From NCBI GenBank assembly GCA_023433275.1, contig JAEZDN010000011.1, positions 1-64,000 of the forward strand: 64,000 nucleotides of DNA, read 5' to 3'. Made by a program: the position numbers and the translations under genes. This document shows, piece after piece, positions 51,058-58,171 of the stretch. The notes beneath the pieces are model-generated. The model saw only the letters and a program-made list of their open reading frames with translations. It made no database searches and was not told the DNA's origin. This DNA is from Verrucomicrobiota bacterium (lineage in GTDB: Bacteria > Verrucomicrobiota > Verrucomicrobiia > Opitutales > Opitutaceae). The stretch's first letter is position 1; the number at the start of each line of letters is the position of its first letter.

Positions 51058-52812
51058 TCAGAGCTGGGGGGCGACGGGGGCCGGGGTGGTGGCGGCGGCC
51101 TGGGCCTGAAGCTTGGCTTCGGCGGCGGCGGCGGCCGCGACAGCGGCTTCGGGCAGGAGGACGCGGGTGGCGAAGTCGCCGAAGCGCTCTCCGGCAACGC
51201 GCTCGTTCTTCCACCGCGTGAGCAACGGCCGCAGTTCCGTCTCAAGATCGGCGTCCTTGATGACGTCCTTGTAAACCTTGTTGAGCCGCGAGCCGGAAAC
51301 ATCGCCGCCGAGCCAGAGCTGGTATTTGCCGGGCGCCTTGCCGACGAAGGCGATTTCGGCCATGTAGGGCCGGGCGCAGCCGTTGGGGCAGCCGGTGGAG
51401 CGGATGATGATTTCCTCGCCCCCGACCCCGACCTCGGCGGCGAGCTGCTCGATGCGGTTGATGAAATTCGGCAGGGCGCGCTCGGATTCCGCGAGGCCCA
51501 GGCCGCAGGTGGGCAGCGACGGGCAAGCCATCGAGGCGGCATGAAGGACGGTGGTCTGGTTCTCGGATTTGACGCCGTGGGACGAGAGCAGCTGGTCGAT
51601 GCCCGCGCGGTCGGCCGGGGGCACGTTGGCGAGGATGACGTTTTGGTTGGCGCTGAGGCGGAACTCCACGTGCGGGAATTTCTCGGCGACCTGGCGCAGG
51701 GCGGTCTTCATGGCGTGGCCGTCCACGTCCTTGATGCGGCCGGTCTGCACGAAGAGCGTCAGGAAGAGCGAGCCGTCCACGGCGGTGTGCCAGCCGTAAA
51801 CGTCGCCGGTGGTGGTGAACTCGAACCGGCGCACGCCGGAAAGGACCGGGCCCGCGCGGCGGATGATCTCGGCGGTGACCCAGGCCGCGCCGCGTTCCTC
51901 GACGACATACTTGAAGCGGGCGTGCTTGCGATTCGCGCGATCGCCGTAGTCGCGGAAGATGGTGAGCACGGCCTTGGCGGCGGTGATGACGTCCTCCGGG
52001 CGCACAAAGCCAATGACATCCGCGAGGCGCGGGAAGGTTTGCACGTTGCCGTGGCTGCGGCCCATGCCGCCGCCGACCGTGACGTTGTAGCCGAGGAGCT
52101 GGCCGTTCTCGATGATCGCGATGAAGCCCAGGTCGTTGGTGTAGATGTCCATGTCGTTCACCGGCGGGACGACGAAGGAGATCTTGAATTTGCGGGGCAG
52201 GTAGGTCGCGCCGTAGAGCGGATCGACGAAGGACGTGTGCTCGGCGTCGTCCAGCTTGAGCTGGACGTTGTCCATCCAGATGGAGTGGTAGGCCTTCGTG
52301 CGGGGGGCGAGGGCGAGCGCGGTGGCGAGGGCGTCGGCGTAGACTTTTTCGCGGGCGGGCGACGTCGCCGGCGTGGGCGAGGCGGTGACGTTGCGATTGA
52401 CGTCGCCGCAGGCCGCGAGGGTGGAGAGCAGCGAGTCGTTGATCTTGCGGACGAGCTGGCCGAGGCCGGATTTTACGACGCCGTGGAACTGGATGCACTG
52501 GCGGGTGGTGATGCGGAGGGTGTTGTTGCCGTATTGGGTGGCGAGGTCGTCGAACACCTTCCATTGGTTCGAAGTCATGACGCCGCCGGGAATGCGGCTG
52601 CGGATCATCATGATGTACTTCTTGCCGGTCTTGCGGAGGTCGCGGTCGTCCTGCTGGTAGATGCCGTGAAATTTGATGAACTGCTCGTCGTCCTCGGAGA
52701 ACTTTTCCAGGTTGGAATCGTTCAGGGTTGCTGCGATGTTGCCGGCGAGGGTGGGAATGCGCTGCTTGAGGAGCTCGTTCTTGGAAAGAGGGGCGGTGGT
52801 GGTTTCAGACAT
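51058..52812 (-). CDS. cysI: Sulfite reductase hemoprotein
   Basis: A 584-residue siroheme and 4Fe-4S enzyme reducing sulfite to sulfide. It contains RITTRQCIQFHGV, GGGMGRSHGN, and the cluster/siroheme cysteines in ACPSLPTCGLGLAESERALP and STGCPNGCARPY. No CysJ flavoprotein gene is near; electrons may come from ferredoxin or a distant partner. The Ala-rich C-terminus (AAVAAAAAAEAKLQAQAAAT) is an unusual tail. The start MSETTTAPLSKNEL at 52812 is chosen. It heads the cys operon, divergent from cobA/sumT. Confidence 0.93.
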   Translation of the reverse strand: MSETTTAPLSKNELLKQRIPTLAGNIAATLNDSNLEKFSEDDEQFIKFHGIYQQDDRDLRKTGKKYIMMIRSRIPGGVMTSNQWKVFDDLATQYGNNTLRITTRQCIQFHGVVKSGLGQLVRKINDSLLSTLAACGDVNRNVTASPTPATSPAREKVYADALATALALAPRTKAYHSIWMDNVQLKLDDAEHTSFVDPLYGATYLPRKFKISFVVPPVNDMDIYTNDLGFIAIIENGQLLGYNVTVGGGMGRSHGNVQTFPRLADVIGFVRPEDVITAAKAVLTIFRDYGDRANRKHARFKYVVEERGAAWVTAEIIRRAGPVLSGVRRFEFTTTGDVYGWHTAVDGSLFLTLFVQTGRIKDVDGHAMKTALRQVAEKFPHVEFRLSANQNVILANVPPADRAGIDQLLSSHGVKSENQTTVLHAASMACPSLPTCGLGLAESERALPNFINRIEQLAAEVGVGGEEIIIRSTGCPNGCARPYMAEIAFVGKAPGKYQLWLGGDVSGSRLNKVYKDVIKDADLETELRPLLTRWKNERVAGERFGDFATRVLLPEAAVAAAAAAEAKLQAQAAATTPAPVAPQL

Positions 52813-52860
52813 GACTGAGAGAACGCTTGCCAGTCTTGACGAAAGATAAAGATTAAAAGG

Positions 52861-52873
52861 AGTCATAGTGACT
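52861..52873. promoter_or_regulatory. Palindrome overlapping the cobA start
   Basis: AGTCATAGTGACT is a perfect 5-3-5 inverted repeat containing the GTG start codon. It sits in the only AT-rich, 55-base divergent region between cysI and cobA. It is a candidate operator for coordinated control of both genes. Confidence 0.4.
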
Positions 52874-53668
52874 AAAGAACTCATGTTTGAATCTCAACCT
52901 GATGGTAAAAAGGGGTTTGTCTGGCTCGTCGGAGCCGGACCGGGCGCGGCTGACCTCATCACTGTCCGGGGTTTGAAGATTCTCCAAGGTGCCGAAGCGG
53001 TGGTCTATGACGAACTCGCCAACCGGGATTTGCTGCAGAATTGCCCCCCGGCCTGCGCCTTTCATTCGGTTGGCAAGCGGGCCGGGAAACACAGTGCGAC
53101 CCAGGATGAGATCAACCGCCTGCTGGTCGGTTTGGCGAATGAGGGAAGGAACACGGTGCGGCTCAAGGGCGGCGATCCCTTGGTGTTTGGCCGCGCGGGT
53201 GAGGAGATCGAGGCGTTGCGGGAAGCGGGCATCGCCTTCGAGATTGTGCCCGGGGTGACGGCGGCCACGGCTTCAGCCGCCTCGCTGGGTCTGCCGCTCA
53301 CGCACCGCGATTGCTCGTCGGCGGTGGTTTTCGTGACGGGCCACCAATGCGCGGCAAATACAGATGCGCTGGATTGGGGCGCGCTGGCTCGGCTGCGCGC
53401 GACGCTGTGTTTCTACATGGGCGTCCGGCGGCTTCCGGAGATTGCGCGCAACCTGAGGCAACATGGCATGGCGGCGGAGATGCCGCTCGCGCTCATCAGC
53501 GAAGCCACGCGGCCGACGCAGAAGATCACGATCACGACGCTCGGCGCGGCGGAGAATATCCCGCCGGAGGAGATCGTGCAGCCGGCGCTGGTGGTGATCG
53601 GCGAGGTGGTGCGGCTGTCGGATTTCGCGGTGCGAGTGCCGGAATTGGCGGGTCGGGCGGCGCCTTGA
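52868..53668 (+). CDS. cobA: Uroporphyrinogen-III C-methyltransferase
   Basis: A 266-residue SAM-dependent methyltransferase that turns uroporphyrinogen III into precorrin-2, the first step toward siroheme. Motifs are LVGAGPGAADLITVRG near residue 20, DELANRDLL, VRLKGGDPLVFGRAGEEIEA and EIVPGVTAATASAA. The GTG start at 52868 is supported by AAGGAG five bases upstream; ATG 52883 is less well placed. Divergent from cysI, which needs siroheme, and close to the CbiX gene. No precorrin-2 dehydrogenase is visible in the window. It is also called sumT. Confidence 0.92.
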   Translation: MTKELMFESQPDGKKGFVWLVGAGPGAADLITVRGLKILQGAEAVVYDELANRDLLQNCPPACAFHSVGKRAGKHSATQDEINRLLVGLANEGRNTVRLKGGDPLVFGRAGEEIEALREAGIAFEIVPGVTAATASAASLGLPLTHRDCSSAVVFVTGHQCAANTDALDWGALARLRATLCFYMGVRRLPEIARNLRQHGMAAEMPLALISEATRPTQKITITTLGAAENIPPEEIVQPALVVIGEVVRLSDFAVRVPELAGRAAP

Positions 53669-53689
53669 TCGGGTCTGGCCGGTCACACA

Positions 53690-53825
53690 CCGGTCCTGCT
53701 TCCTGAGGATCCCCCAAGGCACGGCCCGCAGGGACGCGGGCCCTCCAGCGTGGACATTGGACCGCGCGTCCGGGCGCGGGCGGCTGCGCCCTACAAGCGA
53801 AAGGGCAGGTCGCCGCGAGCGGCGA
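53690..53825. repeat. Cluster of REP-like hairpins after cobA
   Basis: CCGGTCACACACCGG near 53680-53694, GGCCCGCAGGGACGCGGGCC near 53722-53741 and a pair GGCTGCGCCCTAC / GTCGCCGCGAGCGGCGACCC around 53781-53826 give several small hairpins. No gene is present between the cobA and CbiX stops. Confidence 0.5.
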
Positions 53826-53827
53826 CC

Positions 53828-54727
53828 CTACCGGGCGGAAGCGGACATCCAGCGATCGGCGAGGATGTCGACGAGGAGCGGGTGCTCGGCGACAAGCGGG
53901 GTCGTTGAGACTTTCAAGCCTGGGTTCGCCGCCTCGGCGCGGCGGCAGATGGCAGCGACATCGCCGTTCGGCCCGGCGTGGCGTCCAGGCAGGAGAAATT
54001 GCATGGCTGCGATCACTTCCCCGGCGTTCCAGCCGGGCGAGCCAAGCAAGTGTTCGAGCAAGGGTTCGCAAAAATCGTAGGCGGCGCCCTCGCGTCGTTC
54101 CATGCTGCAGGGCGCGACGATGAAGTCCGGTCCCAGTTGGGCCGCGAGTTGGGCGGCGAGCGCGTTGCGCACCTCGGTCACGGCTCGGGCCGGGCTGCCG
54201 TGGTCGACGAGGGCGACGCGCGTGGGGGGCTTCGTCATGCAGGAGCGTGCTTGCAGGCGATCCGGCACATTCGTGGCCCGGTCACGTTCTGAATCGCCTG
54301 CATGCAGGCTCCTACCGGGGGGCAGGGTCGCGCGCACGTGGTCGGCGAGGATGCGCGCGAGGCGGTCGTCGGTTTCGGCGAACAATGGCGCGGCGATCGT
54401 GGTGTTCAGCGCGGGGTATTTGCCGCGGAGGTGGGAGAGACGCTTGGGCAGGTAGTCGGTGATGGCGCCGCTCGGGCCGAAGAAGAGCGGGATGATGAGA
54501 AAGTTGTTCGTCCCGGCGGCGAGCCGGCGGTCAAGCGCGGGTTCGAGGATTTCGGCCGGGGTGCCGCCGATTTTTTCCGCGGGGATGGCGCTGGAGTGGA
54601 GGAGTGAAATGGGTTCAACGCGAGCGTCGATGCGTTCAGCCAGCGCCGTGGACAGCCGCCGGAGGGCGACCGTGGCGGTCGGCTCGAGCGAGCCGTTGTC
54701 CATGAGGAGGGTGAGCGGAGCGGGCAT
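53828..54727 (-). CDS. Two-domain CbiX-type sirohydrochlorin chelatase-like protein
   Basis: A 299-residue fusion of two CbiX domains. The C-terminal domain (from about residue 165) retains the catalytic-like His in VALVDHGSPARAVTEVR and a second His in FLLPGRHAGPNGD. The N-terminal domain has MDNGSLEPTAT, where Asn replaces that His, and FFGPSGAITDYLP lacks the second. Only one active domain is therefore likely. It may insert Fe(II) into sirohydrochlorin for CysI siroheme. The interdomain linker (residues about 138-164) is translated REP sequence. It is convergent with cobA. Confidence 0.82.
   Translation of the reverse strand: MPAPLTLLMDNGSLEPTATVALRRLSTALAERIDARVEPISLLHSSAIPAEKIGGTPAEILEPALDRRLAAGTNNFLIIPLFFGPSGAITDYLPKRLSHLRGKYPALNTTIAAPLFAETDDRLARILADHVRATLPPGRSLHAGDSERDRATNVPDRLQARSCMTKPPTRVALVDHGSPARAVTEVRNALAAQLAAQLGPDFIVAPCSMERREGAAYDFCEPLLEHLLGSPGWNAGEVIAAMQFLLPGRHAGPNGDVAAICRRAEAANPGLKVSTTPLVAEHPLLVDILADRWMSASAR
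54239..54315. repeat. REP doublet, family R2, in frame within the CbiX gene
   Basis: The arms GCAGGAGCGTGCTTGCAGGC GAT (54239-54261) and the inverse ending CATGCAGGCTCCTAC (54293-54315) flank 31 bases. Translated on minus they give GRSLHAGDSE and NVPDRLQARSCM in the linker between the CbiX domains. Confidence 0.85.
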
Positions 54728-54763
54728 CCGGGTGGGCTTCGTGAGCGTCCAACCAAACCGTCG

Positions 54764-56299
54764 TCAGTCCCAAGCGTCGGTGCGGAAGGGCGCGGCGGGA
54801 AGACCGGCGGCGTTGGCCAGCGTGGCGTGGGGCACGTTGCGGAACGCGTAGCGCACGGCCACGGGGTTCTTCACCGCCGCGGCGCTGACGAGAACCGTGG
54901 CGCCCTCGATCTTTGCGTTCGCGGGATGGAAAACCTTGTCCGCGCCCGCGAGTTCGAAACCGCCCACTTGCGGCGCGGTGCTCGCCAGTCCGTCGGCGTA
55001 GGCGAAGGTTACGCGGAACGCCGCGCCCTCGCGGGCCACGGCCTGCATGACCGGCCCGGAATCGACCACGCCGCGCGTGGCGTGGATGCGCGCGAGCGCG
55101 AGCCGGGCGAGCCGGTCGCCGACGGGTTTCTTTTCCTGCGGGTGCAGGTCGTGGGGTTCGGTGCCGTCGATGGTCACGGCCAGGGCGGCGGCGGGGGTGC
55201 GGTTCACCGCGACGGCCTGGGCCTCGCGCAGGTAGGCCCAGGCGTTGCCAGTTTCCGCGTCCCAGCCTTCGAAGTTAGGCAACTGCACGATGAGGAACGG
55301 GAAATCGCCGTGCAACCAGGTCGCGCGCCACGACTGGATCATGGCGGGCAGCAATTCAGCATAGTCGCGATGGCGGCCGACGTTCGATTCGCCTTGGTAC
55401 CAGAGTGCGCCGCGGAGGGCATAGGGCGCGAAGGGAGCGATCATGCCATTGAACAAGCGGGCCGGCGCGAAACCGGAGCCGGGACCGACCGGCGGGCGCG
55501 GCCATGGCATCGTCACGGGGGTGCCGTGCATTCGGTTGTCCTCCTGTGCCTTTGCCCAGGCAGCCTCAAGGCCGGGCTGGGCGGCGTAGCGTTCGGGCCA
55601 CTCACGCCAGGCGGCCTGGAACCCGCTCTGCAATGCCGGCCAGCTGCGGTGGGTGCGCAACACGGGCTCGGGCATCCATGATTCGATGGTCGTGCCGCCC
55701 CACGATGCATTGATGAGGCCGACCGGAACGTTGAGTTTCTCGCTCACGGTTTGCGCGAAAAAATAACCAACCGCGGTGAACGCGCCGATCGTGTCGGGTG
55801 CGGCGCTTTGCCAGCCGCTGTGCGGGACCTTCGTCGCGGGCATGTCGGCGCCGGCATGGTCGACGCGAAGGTGGCGGATCAGCGGGTTCGCGGGTTTGGA
55901 TTTCTCGATGTCGTATAGCCGGGGTGAACTGTGCAGGCTCCACTCCATGTTGGACTGGCCGGAGGCGAGCCACACCTCGCCGACGACGACATCGCGCAGG
56001 GTGATGGACAGGGGGCCGCGCGTGACGACAAGCTCGGCGCCGGTCGCGTTGGCGGGCATGGCGTCGAGGTCGGCGCGCCAGGTGCCGGCGGCGTTGACGA
56101 GCGTTTGCTTCGTCTGGCCGGCGAAGCGCACGGTCACGGTCGCGCCTGGCTGGTCGTCCCAACCCCATACGGGGACGGCGACCTCGCGTTGGAGGACTGC
56201 GTGGTCGGTGAAAGGCGATGCGAGTTCGAGGGCGGGGGCGTCACGGAGGAGGAGCAGGGCGGGCAGCAGACCCAGGACGGAAAGTCGGCGTAATTTCAT
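54764..56299 (-). CDS. Secreted sialate O-acetylesterase-like protein
   Basis: A 511-residue SGNH-hydrolase family protein with signal peptide (LSVLGLLPALLLLRDAPALE), an N-terminal beta-domain, and the catalytic serine block VWLASGQSNMEWSL. Further motifs are INASWGGTTIESWMP, ALWYQGESNVG and the probable acid/base pair in DGTEPHDLHP. Members deacetylate sialic acids, and many relatives act on plant polysaccharides such as xylan or pectin. The ATG at 56299 begins the signal peptide. It is unlinked to the large glycan locus but fits the same lifestyle. Confidence 0.88.
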   Translation of the reverse strand: MKLRRLSVLGLLPALLLLRDAPALELASPFTDHAVLQREVAVPVWGWDDQPGATVTVRFAGQTKQTLVNAAGTWRADLDAMPANATGAELVVTRGPLSITLRDVVVGEVWLASGQSNMEWSLHSSPRLYDIEKSKPANPLIRHLRVDHAGADMPATKVPHSGWQSAAPDTIGAFTAVGYFFAQTVSEKLNVPVGLINASWGGTTIESWMPEPVLRTHRSWPALQSGFQAAWREWPERYAAQPGLEAAWAKAQEDNRMHGTPVTMPWPRPPVGPGSGFAPARLFNGMIAPFAPYALRGALWYQGESNVGRHRDYAELLPAMIQSWRATWLHGDFPFLIVQLPNFEGWDAETGNAWAYLREAQAVAVNRTPAAALAVTIDGTEPHDLHPQEKKPVGDRLARLALARIHATRGVVDSGPVMQAVAREGAAFRVTFAYADGLASTAPQVGGFELAGADKVFHPANAKIEGATVLVSAAAVKNPVAVRYAFRNVPHATLANAAGLPAAPFRTDAWD

Positions 56300-56383
56300 G
56301 GGGGTGCCCAATTCAAGCCGGATGCGTCGGACTCGCAATAGGCATTTGCCTCGGCTCGAGGCGAGGTCTTGGCTTCGCGCACC

Positions 56384-56683
56384 ATGCTCTACCACTGCGT
56401 ATATTTCTGGTTGAAACCCGAACTCACCTCTGACCAGCGCGCGGAGTTCCGGCGCGGGGTCGAGACGCTCAAGGGCATCAGGAGTGTGGCGAAAGTGTCC
56501 GTCGGCGTGCCGGCGAAGACCACGCTCCGCCCGGTCATCGATGCGAGCTATGACGTGGCGTTGATCGTCGAGTGTGCCGACGTCGCCGCCGAGGCGGCCT
56601 ATCAGGTGGACCCGCTGCACCTCGCCTTCGTCGAGAAATTCAAGACCTACTGGACGCGCGTCCAGATCTACGACTCGGAGTGA
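56384..56683 (+). CDS. Dabb (stress-responsive A/B barrel) domain protein
   Basis: A 99-residue dimeric ferredoxin-fold protein with LYHCVYFWLKPELTSDQRAE, YDVALIVECADVAAEAAYQV and PLHLAFVEKFKTYWTRVQIYD. Dabb proteins occur in sugar and polyketide catabolism, but a function cannot be assigned here. ATG 56384 is chosen; an in-frame start 15 bases earlier adds MASRT. Divergent from the acetylesterase gene. Confidence 0.88.
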   Translation: MLYHCVYFWLKPELTSDQRAEFRRGVETLKGIRSVAKVSVGVPAKTTLRPVIDASYDVALIVECADVAAEAAYQVDPLHLAFVEKFKTYWTRVQIYDSE

Positions 56684-56708
56684 CCGCCGGCCGCCTGCGG
56701 CGGCGGCG

Positions 56709-56729
56709 GTTAAGGGTTAGTCGTTAGTA
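56709..56729. repeat. Degenerate 7-bp tandem array upstream of SDR gene
   Basis: GTTAAGG, GTTAGTC and GTTAGTA follow with 7-bp period, 67 bases before the SDR start. It is the shortest of the four arrays recognised. Confidence 0.4.
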
Positions 56730-56795
56730 GGAAGAAAAAGTAGCCGTTCCTCTCTCCCCCATAACACTCAACCCGCAGCCAATAACTTCTTATCC

Positions 56796-57647
56796 ATGCC
56801 TTCTCTTTCCGGCCAGGTCGTGATCGTCACCGGGGCCTCGTCCGGCATCGGCGAGGCGACGGCGCGGCGGCTCGTGCGAGCGGGCGCGAAGGTGGTGATC
56901 ACGGCGCGGCGGCAGGAGCGGTTGGACGCGCTCGCGGGCGAATTGGATCCCACGGGCGCGAAGGTCCTCGCGGTGGCGGCGGACATCACGTCGGCCGAGG
57001 GTCGCTGGAAGATGGTGGAGGCGGCCCAGGCGAAGTACGGGCGCATCGATGCGCTGGTGAACAACGCGGGCTATGGCACGCGCGGTCCCGTCGAGATGGT
57101 GCCGGTGGACCTGGTCCGGAAGAATTATGAGACGAATATCTTTTCGTTGATCGCGCTCACGCAGCTCGTGTTGCCGCAGATGCGCGCGCGGGGCTCGGGC
57201 TGTGTGGTCAACATCGGTTCCGTGGCCGGGCGGATCGCGCGGCCGCTTTCGAGCATTTATGATTCCACGAAACACGCGCTGGAGGCGCTGACCGACGGCT
57301 TGCGCGGCGAGCTGAAGCCCTTTGGGGTGCGCGTCACCCTGATCCGCCCGGGCTACATCATCACGGAATTCGTGGAAGCGGCGGACGCGGTGTCGGCCGA
57401 CGTGATCGCCAATGCGGGGGCGTATGCACCGTTCTACCGCCACCACCAGGAGGGGGCGAGGAAACTCCGCGCCTTTGCCGGCCAGCCCGACGACATCGCG
57501 CGCCTGGTCGAGCGGGCCCTGGCGAGTGATAATCCCGCGCCGCGGTACAACGGCCCATTCCACGCGAAAATCTTTCTTTTGCTGAAATGGTTGCTCCCCG
57601 ACCGCGCGTTGGCGTGGATCACCCGCGTGCGCGTCTCTTCATCATGA
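56796..57647 (+). CDS. Short-chain dehydrogenase/reductase
   Basis: A 283-residue classical SDR with NAD(P)-binding TGASSGIGEATARRL, VNNAG (ALVNNAGYGTRGP) and catalytic YDSTKHA (YxxxK) preceded by NIGSVAG with the active Ser. The R pair in ARRQERLD suggests NADP preference. The substrate is unknown. The C-terminus is hydrophobic (FLLLKWLLPDRALAWI) and may associate with membrane. It overlaps the TspO gene by ATGA, so the two are co-translated. Confidence 0.9.
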   Translation: MPSLSGQVVIVTGASSGIGEATARRLVRAGAKVVITARRQERLDALAGELDPTGAKVLAVAADITSAEGRWKMVEAAQAKYGRIDALVNNAGYGTRGPVEMVPVDLVRKNYETNIFSLIALTQLVLPQMRARGSGCVVNIGSVAGRIARPLSSIYDSTKHALEALTDGLRGELKPFGVRVTLIRPGYIITEFVEAADAVSADVIANAGAYAPFYRHHQEGARKLRAFAGQPDDIARLVERALASDNPAPRYNGPFHAKIFLLLKWLLPDRALAWITRVRVSSS

Positions 57648-58135
57648 ATCCATCGGTGGAAGAACAACGGAAGTCGCACTCGTGGATGATGCTGGGGTTG
57701 CTGCTCGCGGGCAGTTTCCTGGCGGCGGGGGTCGGGACGTGGGGCAATTTTCCGAATGTCCGCGAATGGTATCCGACCCTCAACAAACCCTCGTGGACGC
57801 CACCCTCCGGGCTTTTTGCGCCGGTGTGGAGCACATTGTATGTGATGATGGCCGTCGCGGTCTGGCGGGCCTGGCGCACGGCTCGGGCGGCGGGGAGCCT
57901 GCTGAGGGGTTATGGCGTGCAGCTCGTGTTGAACGCGCTCTGGTCCGTTTTGTTTTTCAAGTTTAAGCAACCCGTCTGGGGCCTGGTCGACATCGTGGTG
58001 TTGCTGGCGGTGTTGCTTTGGATGCAGCGCGCCTTGTGGCGGGCCGATCGCCTCGCGGGGCTGTTCTGGCTGCCGTACGTGCTGTGGGTGGCGTTCGCGA
58101 CGGCGCTCAATGCCGCGATCGTGGCGATGAATTGA
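57644..58135 (+). CDS. tspO: TspO/MBR-family membrane protein
   Basis: A 163-residue protein with five hydrophobic helices. The signature W-P-x-LNKPSWTPP (YPTLNKPSWTPPSGLFAPVW) binds tetrapyrroles or cholesterol in relatives. Further on, QLVLNALWSVLFFKFKQP and LPYVLWVAFATALNAAI are typical of TspO. Bacterial TspO proteins modulate porphyrin-dependent stress and light regulation. ATG 57644 overlaps the SDR stop. Confidence 0.93.
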   Translation: MNPSVEEQRKSHSWMMLGLLLAGSFLAAGVGTWGNFPNVREWYPTLNKPSWTPPSGLFAPVWSTLYVMMAVAVWRAWRTARAAGSLLRGYGVQLVLNALWSVLFFKFKQPVWGLVDIVVLLAVLLWMQRALWRADRLAGLFWLPYVLWVAFATALNAAIVAMN

Positions 58136-58171
58136 GCCAGCTGGGCGGTGGGTTGCGCCGATGCGTGCAGA

